A DNA stretch of 64,000 nt, from NCBI GenBank assembly GCA_029641185.1, contig JAPWGK010000017.1, positions 62,001 to 126,000 on the forward strand, given 5' to 3'. Under the pieces are notes generated by a model. That model did no database searches. It saw only the letters and a list, made by a program, of their open reading frames with translations, and had not been told where the DNA came from. Positions 33,701-45,981 of the stretch are shown here, in pieces (position 1 is the first letter of the stretch; the number at the start of each line of letters is the position of its first letter). The translations under genes were made by a program, and so were the position numbers. This DNA is from Pseudofabraea citricarpa. Lineage: Eukaryota; Ascomycota; Leotiomycetes; Helotiales; Dermateaceae.

Positions 33701-36234
33701 ATGAATGAGCCACCGTTGCAGCCTCGTGGAAGTTCCAAGAAGATACGACAGCCAAATAATAAGTCTATCGACGCAAACAGTCGCGCAGGCATCACTTCAG
33801 CAATAGATTTTGTTCAGTCGCATATCGCCATAACACCATCTTCATCAATTCGTAGTCTTGATGGTCCACTTGATAGTGAAATTGACTTCACTGTTGTACC
33901 AAATGCACAACAAATCAGCAAGGCAGAAGCAAGCGAAAGGCGAGATGGAGTCGAGCTGCAAGAATTATCAGACACCTCACTCCCGAAAAGGCATTTATCG
34001 GGAAAGCGGATGGATGACTATCATCATCTTTTCAATCTTAAGGGTAGGTCTCACGTCAGTCTCAAAAATCATAAAGGATTCAGTCTATCACGGACACATC
34101 GTCGCCAGCCCATAGCACGAGATTGGCCGCCTTTTCGCAAACGATTTGTGGCGACAGTAGCATGTATAAGTACTGCTTTAATTGGCATTCTCATTGGGAT
34201 ATATGCTGGGGAAGTACCAGCTATTCAATATTACATTGCTGACTTCCACCACTACACAATCCTCGGCAATGTCTTCTTTTTCATCGGTCTTGCCGTACCT
34301 ACGATCTACTTTTGGCCATTGCCGCTGATGCATGGGCGAAAGCCTTATACACTAGCAGCTATGACTGTCGCAATGCCGCTACTCTTTCCGCAAGCAATCG
34401 CTGTAGCAAATTTCAGATCACCCTTTGTGCGTTACTGGAGAATTGGACTTCTTTTACCCCGAGGTTTAATGGGCTTTGCTCTCGGCTTTGCAAATATGAA
34501 TTTTAAGAGCACATTAATGGATCTTTTTGGCGCATCTCTACAAAGTTCAAACCCTCATGCAGAAGTGGTCGATGATTCTGATGTTAGACGTCATGGTGGT
34601 GGCATGGGAATATGGCTCGGTATTTGGACTTGGTGTTCCATCGGATCGATCGGTGTCGGATTCTTGGTCGGTGCTGCAATCATCGAAAGCCTAAACCCTG
34701 CCTGGGGTTTTTATGTCAGTATTATCATCATAGCTGCAGTCCTTCTTTTGAATGTTGTCTGCCCAGAAGTCCGACGGTCTGCCTTCCGGAGATCTGTGGT
34801 AGAAGTCAAGACTGATGATAATGTATCAAGAAGACTTGCTCGGGGCGAAATTATGATGCATAGAAAGTCAACAGGTCCAAAATGGTGGGGCGAGGAGGTC
34901 CATCAAGGCTCTTTGCTATCTCACAACATGCTGCGGCAACCGGGATTTTTGATTATGGCTCTCTATGTAGCATGGATCTATGCCCAAATTGTCCTCATCA
35001 TTGTGGTAAGTCCATTTCAAACAACACTCTAGTCTGTCAAAACTGACCCTTGTCACAGCTCCTCGGATCTTTGATGTCTAGAGATTATCATTTCAAGTCT
35101 CCCCATGTTGGCGCAAGCGTCATGGCAGTTCCGATCGGTGTCCTTCTGTCCATTCCATTCTCGAAAGCGTCCATCTTCAGCAGAGCTCGCCATCATTCAC
35201 CAAAAACAAATACGGCAACTGTTGGAGACAGAGTTCATATGTCGTCACATGTCATTCGTCGTTCGGTTTTCAGCTTGGTTTTACCCTTTGCTGGTATTGC
35301 TTACACAGTCTCTTCAAACGGTCCGCCAACGCCATTCATGATTCCGATTGTATTTGCCGGGCTTGTTGGTTTCTTATCTGGGCTTGCAATCTCAGAATGT
35401 CATGGGTTGATTATGGAAACGTATGACACTTCTGATCTCGAGTCTGGCATGACTGGCCGTTCGCGTAGCAAAACCGGTGATAAATCAGCTTATAAGCGGA
35501 CGAATTACTCTTCGTTTCCTCGTGTAAGTTCAGCATTTGCTATCACCCAGGGTCTTGGATTTCTTCTTGCTGCTGGTTCTACTGGAGTTGGTGGAGTTGC
35601 TCGGCGACATTTGGGCCAGCAATCCGCAACTGGTGTGATGGCAGGGATCCTTCTACTCCTTACTTTTCTTCTTCTCGGTGTCCTCGTTCGTTTCAAGGAG
35701 GTACAGATCATTCCAGATTCAAGAAAGGAGCATATGGAGCGTTGGAAAGATGCCCGACGTGCTTCGACACTCAGAAAAGAGAACCCAGAAGCTGCACAAG
35801 AGGAAGAACCTTGGCGGCCGCTTATCCTTGGCAATCCGAGCGGTACTACCAGACGTATGTCTGTTCTGGAACTTGGAGCAATGAGCAGATGGAGTGAAAT
35901 CAGAAAGAAGAATCGCCTCGTTGATGAGCAGAGTCTCGAAGCAAAGCATCCAAACCTGGCAGTTCTTGACAGTGTACGAGCTATTGTCACCGAGCAGCAA
36001 GAGCAAGTGGCTGAGCGGGTCAGCAAAGAGATGGAGCGGATTATGGATAGAGTCAGTCCAAGTAGATCTGGCAGCCGAAGAAGTAACCGTGGGGTCAGTG
36101 AGGCTGGAGACCTTGGCGGCAACGTTCAAGTAGTGAAGAGCTGGCGGAAAGTTGAAACCATTGACCCTGGTATTGGTAACAGCCGTGGCAGTCGAAGAAG
36201 GGTGAGTGAAGTACGGGAGGAGAGAATAGTTTGA
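30734..36234 (+). CDS. Giant MFS (DHA1-like) membrane protein with long disordered N-terminus
   Basis: Two exons (30734-35005, 35059-36234; donor GTAAGT, acceptor GTCACAG, phase 0) encode 1815 residues. Residues 1 to about 1130 are Ser/Pro/Arg/Lys-rich and look disordered. They contain short conserved-looking islands, including a tandem 27-residue block at about 147-174 and 200-226 (core Phe-Pro-Arg-Leu-Val-Leu-Val-Asp-Lys). Residues about 1136-1660 hold 12 predicted membrane helices in the MFS pattern. The intron falls inside helix 7. Helix 10 is followed by a Glu-Cys-His-Gly-x-Ile-Met-Glu-Thr-Tyr-Asp-Thr-Ser-Asp segment. Long cytosolic loops separate helices 6-7 and 10-11, and a charged tail of about 160 residues ends the protein. 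DHA1-type MFS carriers are drug, polyamine or small-molecule antiporters of 450-650 residues, so the N-terminal extension is exceptional and probably regulatory. The substrate is unknown. Confidence 0.87.
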
Positions 36235-36525
36235 GGTGGTGTCTGTCAGATTGAGATGATTGTTTTAGAGTCTGAACTAAGTTTGTATTGAAATTGCATA
36301 GATTGATTTCCTCTTGAGTCCTTTGAATTTCATGACTTGCTTTCAACTGGTCTCGAATCTAGATCAGTTCTCTGTCGGAGATGTAACACCTCGAGGTCCT
36401 CACTAGTTTGTTTGATCTTGAACATGCTGGCTCTTGCACACAAAGGTGCTCTTCTCGAGTCCATCCAACTATTTATCGCCATAAGCATAAATTCAAACGG
36501 TGCTTGCCAGCCTAGTAGGGTTTGT
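36235..36525. other. Convergent 3' intergenic spacer (291 bp)
   Basis: Separates the stop codons of the giant MFS gene and the WDR83-like gene. Both 3' UTRs must share it, so their transcripts may overlap. Confidence 0.55.
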
Positions 36526-37675
36526 TCAGGATGGTCCAAAAACAGTGACCACTCCATCGGTGCCAGCACAGCACCACTGATCAGCTCTCCCATTATCCTT
36601 CCAAGCCACGCAACTGATGACATTCTTCCTCTCCTTGACTTTACCATCAGCACCAATCTTCTTCTTCGCATCCCCGACAACACCAGGGACGCGGATCCTC
36701 TCTACGGCCTTGCCCGAGAGAGTTTCCCAGACGATCACCTCGCCATCGCCAGCCTTTAAGCGGCTTGTATCTTCATTGCCCGACAAGACCCATCTCTCAT
36801 TGCCGCCAAAACCGCTCCTCACACGGAACTCGTCGTTCTTCCATCCTTCGCCCTTGTAGGCTTTCAGCAGCCCGCCAGCCTCTCTGTCCATCAGCCGGAT
36901 GGTAGAATCCAAAGCGCCGACCAACAATCCCCTCCCGTCACGCGTGCGCGAGAGACTCGTGACCGGAGCACCAATCACGTCAGTATCCAGCCTTCCCATC
37001 CTCAGATCATAATATCGCACCCTCCCATCTACACTACCGGCGACAATCTCATACTCGGCATTGGGGCCGGCGCCGACCAGGACGCAGCTGATGGAATCCC
37101 TCGCGTCGTCGAGGACCATGATGGGCTTCTGGCTCTGGGCCTTCAGGTCCCAGATGCGCACGCTCGCATCGAAGCTGCCCGACACGAGGATCTTGTCGTC
37201 GGCGCCCGCGAACGTCACGCTGTTCACGCGCCGACTGTGCCCGTGGTTGCCCCCGAACCGCCGGATCGTCTGCGCGCTGCTCACGTCCCAGAGGAAGACG
37301 TTCCGGTCGCCGCCCACGGATGCGAATGTCGCGTTGTCTCGCGCTACGCTGATGTCTAGCACCTCGTACCCGTGCGCGCTGTAGCTTTGGATCAGCTGCG
37401 TTGCTCGTGGTGGCTCGAGGCCGTTGCTGCTGCTTGGGGCTGCTGGTCGTGACGGGTTGTACAGCCGGATTGTACGGTCCGCTGAGCCCGTGAGGATGTA
37501 TGTTGATGGCGAGGAGGAGTACGTAAGGGCATGGACTGGGCCTGTGCAGGTGGACTGAATTAGCTACTGCTGGGTTGGTACAGAGGGGTGGTTTGGAGAT
37601 AGGCAGATATGTGTGGGTGTGACACTTACCATTTGAACCCAGTAATTGAGTGAGTGGTTTTGATGGGAATGCCAT
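36526..37675 (-). CDS. WDR83: WD40-repeat protein, WDR83/Morg1 type
   Basis: Two exons on the minus strand (37675-37630 and 37541-36526; donor GTAAGT, acceptor TGCACAG) encode 353 residues. The protein is almost entirely a seven-bladed WD40 propeller: repeated Gly-His or Ser-Ala-Asp starts and endings such as Ile-Arg-Leu-Tyr, Val-Phe-Leu-Trp-Asp, Val-Arg-Ile-Trp-Asp, Val-Arg-Tyr-Tyr-Asp, Ile-Arg-Leu-Met-Asp and Val-Ile-Val-Trp-Glu. The length, the Ile-Arg-Leu-Tyr-Asn-Pro after blade 1 and the final short blade ending Val-Thr-Val-Phe-Gly fit WDR83, a scaffold for ERK-type MAP kinase modules that also associates with spliceosomes in animals. The fungal role is inferred only. Third-position GC is visibly much higher than in neighbouring genes. 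It converges on the giant MFS gene. Confidence 0.85.
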
Positions 37676-40600
37676 TTCGTCTCCTAGTATAGCAGAGGCA
37701 GAAAGAGACGTCCTAGTCGAGGAGTCGTCACATCTTAGTCCTTCCCCTTCATGTTTCCCTCGAGTCGCAGACTTCCTGATAGCCAATGTCGCACGGCTGA
37801 AAGAATTGTTTTTTCCCCTTCAGCCTCGTCGTCGTCAGGATCTCAAAGGCGGTATCCCGAAGCAATCTAGCGTCTCTTACTAAGCATCACGCTGCACGTG
37901 CCCTGAGATAAGATCAGACAGATCGGCTCGGCTCTTAGTAAGCCAGCCGGCCAACCATTCCTCCATGATCCATCACATCGTCCCATGACATCTCACCAAA
38001 CTCCTGCCGCCGTGCAAGAATGGATCCCTTTCCCAAAAGGCACCGTGATACGCGAGAGAGGAGCACTGATTGGTGAAGATACAATACGAATTCAATACGA
38101 GAAGATGCGAGGGGACTCGCATTGCTTTTTTAGGGACGCTTCCGACATCTTACATAAAATGCCCGGTCCAAGAGCAAAAGACGTTGTGTGTGGTGTGTGT
38201 ACTCCCGTACCGTGGTGCGTACCGTAGTGTGCAAGTAAGGTAGCCACAGCCACACCACGCGGCAGCTTGACATAAAAAGACGAAAACTCTTATGCTCTGT
38301 TGTGCAGGACCAAAAGTGATCCTTTCGACCGAGGAGGACGACAAGCAAGACAGACAAGATAATCAAACACAAAAGATAAAAATAAGAATGATATCAGAGG
38401 ATAAGCAGGACCAAGAAGAAGATAGCGGCAGATAGCCGACGACGACGAGGAGGAGGAGGCGATGATATGCTGGAATGGGGAAAGTGTAATCGTTTTGTGT
38501 TTTTTTCTCTCTTCTCTCGGCCCCCCTCCCCCTCCCCCTCTCCCAAGCTGGCTCCCTGCTGTTCGATCGGTAGCTGAGCAGACAGAGTTCGACACTAGGG
38601 CGCTGCCCTTGTGTGCAGTAAATCCCGATCTCTGATCGGCGGAAACTAATCTTTTAGACTTTCCTTTCCTTTCTTTTTCTTCTTCCTGCTCGCTCTTCTC
38701 CCCTTTGGGATCTCCCTCTGGCGCTCGGTGTCCGGGCTACTGTACGGTACGGTAGATGAACTGTAGGTCAGGGCCAGGTTCAGGGTCGGAGTTTAGGGGG
38801 TGGGAGGGAAATCTTAGTAGAGGGGTTATATAGCTAGGATGTTGACTTTTAGCCGTGGTTGGTACTGTACAGTAGTTAGCTACGGTACGGTACATACAGA
38901 TGGGCACGTAACAGCAGAGAGCAGGAGAGGTGAATTAAGAAGTTATCGCTTTACAGCATGCGAGTTGAGACGAACAAGTCATCTATTCATCCACGGCTAC
39001 TTTGGTAAAAGCAATAAAGCCTAAGCGTGGTCATCATCCCACCCAACCCCCCTCCATGCTCTTGTAGCAACCAACAAGCCAAACAAGACATACACGCAAC
39101 GGATGATACCGTACGGAGTCCAGTACAGACGCAACTCAAAAGCTCCCAGCTCAGGAAAACCTCAAATCACGTCTATTTCCTAATCAGGAAGAGAAAAAAG
39201 CACAAGCAGATATAATAAAGTTTCTCCCCTCCCCTCCCCTCTCCTCCACACCAATCTCCACCTCGTCTCTCTCCGAAAGAAAAAAGGAAAAAAAGATGTA
39301 GGCGCCAAACTCTCTTTCCCTTTCATCCCATCTCAGTACCGTACAGTACCGTACAGTAGCAAGAAAACTCTATTCCTCGGTACAGCGCTGCGCTGCGTCA
39401 AAACTCTCTTTCCTCTAGCGTCGACGTGCCGTGTGAGAAGAAAAGTATAAAAGAGAAAAAAGCCGCGCCAGAATCTCTAACGACTAAACCAAAGCCGGCG
39501 GGTGCTGGCACGGTGGACGGATGATGGATCATGGATCATGGTACCATACAGGATAGTACGATCAGACGGCAAAGTTTAAATAAAAAGAAAAGGAGAGAGA
39601 GAGGAAGGAAGGAAGTCGGCTTCCGAAGCGCTTGTTCGTTCGTTCGGTGAAGTACTGCAGTGTTGTGGGATGAGCTAAGAGATGAAAGGAAGAGGTAAGG
39701 GAGAGTGATCTATACAACCAAGGAAACAGATTCCCGTGGCTTCTCTCTACTTTTATTTAGGAAGGGAGACGAACAAGGCATTCATTCATAGTAATTATCT
39801 ATACCTTGCTTATAGAGAAGAGGGAGTAAGAGATATACATAGGTAGGTAACTAAGGAAACGGGTTTCCGTCTCATCGGAGTTGGGGGTTGGTTTACTTGG
39901 TTTACTCACTCACTCACTCTTCTCTTCCTCCCAATCTCAATCCTAACCTCAATCCCAATCCCAAGCATCAACCTCTCAGAAGAACAAGCCAAAGTAAAGA
40001 GTATACAAAACCATCCTCCTCACCTCCCATCCATCAATCTAAGAACCGTAACAACCGTAACAACCAACCCAACCCAACCCCTTCCTCTGCTTTCTTTTTC
40101 TTTCTTTTTACATCACCAACCTACATGCCGGATCTACATACATACATACATACATACATACATACATACATACATACATACATCCCCCTACCGTCCTGCT
40201 ATATCCACTTAACGTAGATCCCGGCAGATACAGATAGCAAAGAACCCCCCTCCCCTTCCCCTTCCCCCTCTCCCAAAAAACACGTACGCGTACGCATGCA
40301 CTTATTCATTCATTCATTCCGTTCCGTAGAGTAACGTAAGCAACTTACAGTACAGAAGTAGGTAGGTGCAGATGCAGGTGCGGGTGCAGGTGCAGATTCA
40401 GGTGCAGATCAACATCTCTCAAAATGGCATTGCATGGCAAGGCATTGCATGGCAAGACATGACATGAGATAAAGTGGGGGGGGAGGGGAGGGAGGGAAGG
40501 CGGAAGGCGGAACAGGATAGGGCAGAGAAGAGGGAAGACAAAGAGAAGAACCCAGGAGGAGAAGAGGAAAAAAAAAGTGGAGAGGGAGAGAGAGAAGGCG

Positions 40601-41302
40601 GCAGTTCGTTCAAACGTGGGATGGGATGGGATGGGATGAGAAAGGATGGGATGGGATTTGATTTGATTTCGAATCGAGACGAGCCGATACGTGGGTAGGT
40701 ACCTAGGTACAGTACAGTACAGAAAGTATAGATGTATACAATATTACTCATAATGCATCATACCTACCCTACCTACACTAACTACGTACCACACCACATC
40801 ACATGCACGGGGCAGGTAAGCAAGGCAGTAAAACCGGTTTGTGCAGTAAGTAGTATCTTGGGTATCCGGGTTTTCACGGCGAGGAGCAGAATGATAATGA
40901 TGATAAGCGGCAGGAAAAAAAGACTTCATTACAGTTACATTTTATATATGTATGCATGTATGTAGGTATATATGTAGGTACCCAAGACCGGTATGATATA
41001 TATAGTCGCTGGCACAGGAAGAAAGAAAAAAAGAAAAAAAGAAGAAAAAAAGTCTCTCTCCATCTCTCGCTCTGGGTATCTAATCCGCCACGAAGAACTA
41101 GCTAGATAGGCAAAGGGAAGCAAGGTCATAAAATCATAGAAAGGTGGTAGGTACTGGCAGCAGAGAATTAGAATAAAAGATCCATCTCTTTTTTTGGTTC
41201 CCTCCCGTTCTCCGTTACCGCGCGCTCCGAAGCAGAAAAAAGCCAAAGCACCAAAAAAAAAAAAACATCCAACATTCTCCGAACGCCGATCGTGCTGCAA
41301 AC
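37676..41302. other. 3.6 kb low-complexity non-coding region
   Basis: Downstream of the Zn2Cys6 regulator and upstream of the WDR83-like gene. It is filled with purine/pyrimidine tracts (CCCCTCCCCTCCCC near 39226, GGGAGGGGAGGGAGGG near 40477), microsatellites, and repeated short words with GTAC (38742-38753, 38862-38894, 39335-39358, 40698-40721) or GTAGGTAG. Open frames here (for example 39888-40217) are translations of these repeats. The 3' UTR of the regulator probably extends into the right side. I see no gene. Confidence 0.6.
40135..40183. repeat. (TACA)n microsatellite
   Basis: About 12 uninterrupted copies of the tetranucleotide TACA/CATA. No coding role is seen. Confidence 0.95.
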
Positions 41303-44279
41303 TCATGAATATGCGAGGTCGAGATCCTTCCAGTTGACCGAATCCTTCTCCAGAGGCTCCGCCATCTGAAAACCGACATTTGTTGCCGTCTTGTACAGGC
41401 TCTTGATCCTTGTCACGTCGGCGTCGCTGCCGCCGCTCGTCTCCAGAGCCGCGCTGATTTCGGCTACATCTCTGAGACGTTGCTGCACAACCATCTGTTG
41501 CTGTTTGCTAGTCGGCCAGAATCGAGCGAGTCTTGACAAGACGGATTCTGCATCGGTGATGGATGCGAGAATATTGGTAATAGTGGAGAACGAAGGATTG
41601 GCGGTCAAGATATCAACCGCTGATACGATAGCATACCCGAAGAATGGTGAAGAAATATCCATTTCTCTTAGCCCTCGTTCGCTGCTTGGTACTGGAGAGC
41701 CATAGCGTCTTCCTGCCCACTTAATCATCTCCAAGAGTCTTGTGGCATGCTGGAAAGCAACTTGGACATTGTCGCTAAGCTGGGATTGAGGAGTTGAACT
41801 CCGCGCATAGCGATTGAGTTTCATACTTGCCGTTAGATGTACTGAATGAAGGGTCATGAAGATCCCAAGGTTACCAGAAGCAGCCGCTCTAGCAACGTTC
41901 TCTGGGGATATAATCATATCAGGCGGTAGTTGTTCAGTCCAAGTACGCAGCCGTCCAACGTTGGTTCTGTAAAAGGTCTCGAACTGCCGGCAAGGTGGGG
42001 CTATGCCATGAGAGGAGCGATAAATGTCCGACATGATATCCTCCCAGATAGTACAGACACTGATCAGACGTGACATTGTTCCAATGGTTTGAGTGCCAAA
42101 TGGTGATGGTTCTAAGATGTCAAAGAACGGGTTTCGTACTTCCATCTGCGATTCATACGATTCAGTATCGCAAGGTAGACGTAAGAACACCTCTTCTGGT
42201 CGTATGGCACTTGAGTGACCGGAGGTGAAGCTGTCTAGTCGATCCATAATGTAACAGCTCCAAAACGTCCGTCTCCTACATTCAGCATAGCCAGATCGGC
42301 TGAGTCCGAAGGGAAATTGAGCTGATTCGTCGGTTGGCCCCAGTTCCATGTTCATCTTCAAACCATTTGCAGCTCTCGTTGCTGCTCCACATAAATCCCA
42401 TGCATCGTTAGGAATACCAATAGCTGAATAGTAAATGGCAAGAAGCAATCGTGTCTGCACAAGATGGATACTCAAAGACTGGTTATTAGAAGCAGTTCGA
42501 GCCATCGCAGCGTATTCACCACCTACACCGGCGCTCTTGTATTCTGGATTTGGAGAGAATATGGTTCCAACGGCAAGAACTGCATTGATAAGCATTATAT
42601 CATCCTTGGACTTTTCCTCCGCCGATAGAACCCATGAAGTGAAGATTGCTTTTGGGAACATGCAGTAGCCTAGTTGATCAATATTCTGAAAGAACAGGGA
42701 AAGTAAATCGGGGACCAGCCTCGAACTTGGAGGGGCTGGCGGCAAATGTGAAGCACGAGGTCTACTATGTTCGCTAGCTCTTGATAGTAAAGGTTCAGTC
42801 CAATGGTGGGAGGGAGAGGTTGTTTCTGGCAGCGAGACTCGTGGAGATGATTCTGAAGGAACTGGAGTAAAGGCGTTATATGCATTCTTCTGTCGCTTAG
42901 ATGAGTGTGATTCCAGGTCTGGCGATGCTCGCCGTAAAGTTTGTCGAGGCGATACCGACAGACTGGACTCACGCTTCTCGACTTCGAAATGCTCGCCATC
43001 TATCCTTGAAGAACCAGGACGAAGAATCACGTCCTCTGCATCAGCAGGTGGTGTGTCTGGAGAGCCATGGCCACCTCGGGGTCTATGCCAGAGGAGTTAG
43101 CATTATGATCTGCGCCACTGCCACGCAGTGGTCTTTGCTTTCAGGACAACGACAGAGTACTTACGCATTCTTGAATTTGCATATTCTCCCGAACTTCTCG
43201 CACTGAATACACCTCGGATAATCTGGGTCGCACTTGATCTTCTTTTCCCTGCAAGTTATGCATGCGATTGCGAGCCTTTTTCTTGGCTTCCCGGCCTTTG
43301 TCACTCCCCAGTGGGCATTGACAACTTCGCCGTCAATTACCGTCTTGCAGTGCGTATTATCGTCGTAAAAGTAACACATTCCCTCTCCTGGGACCTCGGC
43401 TTGCCGAACGAAGCGAGGCAAGAACTGTGTACCGGTCCAGATCTTGGGACCGAGGCCATCTTTTGCTGTAGCAGGTTCACTGCTGATGGTGCTAGCTGGT
43501 GTTAATGGTGCATTGTGGGGCACGTCACGGTAGATGGGAGAGCGTTCTGTATCAGGGAGCTGCTGCTGCTTTTGCCGTTGCAACTCTGAGTGGTTTCTGA
43601 AGGAAGAGGAAGTATCACGAGAGAAATACTCAGTCCGGCTAGACTCTGACGGTGACCAACTGTTAGTGGAGACCGACGAGTGTCGATTTGCTTCCGAGCC
43701 AGCATAGTGGCCGTCTTGTTGACCTGATCGCGAAGGGGGTGCGAAGTGGGCTCTGTCGCCATGATCTGGTCTCGAGCTGTACGAGTACAGACTCGAAGTT
43801 GGAGGACGTTGGTAAGATCCCTCATAAGCCCGATCAGGATGGATAGGGGTCGCAGGAGGTCGAGATTCCTGAAGTGATGGTGTAGAAAATACTGGGCTCT
43901 GACGTTCTGGGTACGGAGAATGGGCCGGCCGGTTTGGATGTGTGTTGCCAAATAAACTGCTCAGTGAAGGCAGCTGCTCTCGTGAGGGGCGATGAGGGAT
44001 AGATGGCCTCGACAAGTGGTCGCCGCCTGCTTTGGGGGGAGTTCCTCCTCTTCTCTGGTCCTCCGACATTTGCAATTGTGTTGGAGAAGACAGGCTCCAA
44101 CTGGTTCCTTCGTACTGGCGATCGGCCAAATGAGACAATGACGTGCCTGGGCTCAGGCGTTCTCTTGATGGGTAACCACCAAATCTCTGATGATAAGACG
44201 AGCCAGGCTGGTCATGCATGGGAAAAGAAAAAGGCCTCGAGGATACTTGGGACATGTTCGAAGAACTGTTTGGCCGCAT
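41303..44279 (-). CDS. Zn2Cys6 fungal transcription factor
   Basis: Two exons on the minus strand (44279-43165 and 43082-41303; donor GTAAGT, branch GCTAAC, acceptor GGCATAG) encode 964 residues. The first 280 residues are Ser/Pro/Gln/Arg-rich. A conserved-looking block (about 285-335, with Phe-Tyr-Asp-Asp-Asn-x-His-Cys and Trp-Gly-Val-Thr-Lys) precedes the zinc cluster at 340-367, which has spacing C-x2-C-x6-C-x6-C-x2-C-x6-C. The cluster is central rather than N-terminal, which is less common. A Fungal_trans-type middle homology region follows (about 495-760, including Arg-Arg-Arg-Thr-Phe-Trp-Ser-Cys-Tyr-Ile-Met-Asp). The intron lies just after the cluster. The protein should act in the nucleus. 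Exceptionally long non-coding flanks and a start-overlapping upstream ORF suggest tight regulation, as in developmental regulators; the target pathway is unknown. Confidence 0.9.
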
Positions 44280-44464
44280 CAAGGGTTGAGATGCAGTTCT
44301 TCTACTCGAAGGCGAGGAGGAGATGGCGCTTCCTCGGATCGAAGTGATGTTGTGGCACAGCTGTTGGTGTAGGCTGTTGGATGGACAGCTATTTCAGGAA
44401 AGTTGTTGTTCGCCGGATAATGATACTTCAGCTGACTTCCAACAACGACACCACCGCACTTCAT
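44279..44464 (-). promoter_or_regulatory. Upstream ORF overlapping the regulator start (TGATG)
   Basis: A 61-codon ORF begins with ATG at 44464 and stops with TGA at 44281-44279. The final A is also the first base of the regulator's ATG (44279-44277). If the leader is unspliced here, translation of the regulator would depend on leaky scanning or on stop-start reinitiation. The peptide has no known motif. Both ATGs have weak contexts. A spliced leader would remove this arrangement. Confidence 0.5.
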
Positions 44465-45951
44465 GGGGTGTTTGCTGTTTGCTGTTTTGTCTTTTTATCT
44501 CTCGAGATGGCAGTGGGGTGGAAATGCCGTCTTCAAGAGAGAGGGTGTGTGGTGTGGGATGAGGGTATAACTGCTAGTTAGGGAGCTGTCTTTGCTTCTT
44601 TCTATTTTTTTTTTATTTTTTTGGCTTCTGGAGGTGGACGGTGGGCGAAGTGGCAGCTAGAGCTACTAAAGAGGCGGAGGGGTGATTCCCACGGCCGACG
44701 TCAGGACAATTGCTTTCAAGATGCTAGTGCTCGTAGGTAGGTGAGGGATGTTTGTTTCCAGCGCATGTAAGTGCAAGTGCTGAGGGCTGGCTGCCGGTAC
44801 TGGGGAGAGGTGCTGGGTGTGGCTCAGGCTGTGACCATGACCATGACCATGACTTCGGCCAAACCCATTCTTCTGGAAGCGGCAGCTCGTGCGATTGAGC
44901 GATGGTGACTGGCAGGGGCCGGGGGGGAGTGGCTGCCAGGATGCTCTACCTTGCTACACCTTGCTCAGGCCTTGCCAATACCTTGCTATACCTTGCTGAT
45001 GCGGAAGGGTTCCTCGAGGAGTTGCATGTGCGGTGCAGCGTGTGGGACAGGGCAGAGGCAAGGGGCGGGTTTGGGATGCAGGCTGCAGGTTGGGGTTGAG
45101 AGGAAAAGGAAGAGAAGAGAGAGAGAGAGAGAGATTGAAGAGGGTTTGAAGAATCAAGTCCAGCCTTATCTGAGTCTGGGCCAGGCGAGTAGGCGAGGAG
45201 ACGGGCGTGGGCGGTGGGTGTGATTAGTGAGTAGTGGGTGTGGTGGGTACCAGACTTTCAGCAGGTGTCTCCGCCGGCCGAGGATGATTGATGATTTGAT
45301 GAAAGATGATGATGATAATGATGCTACTGTACAGAATAATAGCGATGGCGATGGCGATGATTCAAGAAGGAAGGTAGTGCGGAAGGGTGCTAGCTAGTCA
45401 GCCAGGCGAGAATACGGCGAGGTTGAAAAGAATGCTTGTATCTTGAAGCGGCACAGGATGAGTAAGTAAGTAAGTATAGTTATCTACTCTGCTAAATTTG
45501 TGGGGTAAGTAAGATGGTCATGGTGATGGTGACGAGACCCTTGTATGATTGATATGTCTGTGTATTACTCTTGCCAATTTGGAGAGGAGAGATAGAATAG
45601 AATAGACAACAACAATAAGAGACAAGGGTTAGCGAACAAGCAAGCAAAGTAATCCAGCAAAGTAATCCAGCAACAGTAGCAGTGTATTGTATTGCATGTA
45701 GCATGTACCAGCATTAATACCAGCATCATTACCAGCATCAGCATCAGCAACACCCAAAACCATCACTACCGTAAAATCATATTACTTCTTAAACTGCGCC
45801 GTCTCGCACCCTCGCGTCCTCGTGTTCTCGCGTCGGACGAGACGTTGGGCCGGCGTTAACAAAATGCGGCGCCGGCAACCATAACTTCTGCCTCTTCCTT
45901 TGTCTTGTCTTCATTCCATTCACTGACATCGCCAATCCCCCTCGCTCCACT

Positions 45952-45981
45952 CCACTTCCACTTCCACTTCCACTTCCACTT
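45952..45981. repeat. (CCACTT)5 microsatellite
   Basis: Five perfect copies of the hexamer CCACTT, followed by CT-rich DNA with CTCACC and CTCACTA repeats up to about 46037. Confidence 0.95.

Noticed and set aside
40135..40183. Direct repeats as a CRISPR or telomere-like array
   Set aside because: Units are 4 bases without spacers, and the unit is not TTAGGG-like; it is a simple microsatellite.
39888..40217. 109-codon frame over the (TACA)n repeat
   Set aside because: The frame is open because the tetranucleotide repeat lacks stops; no protein family is visible.
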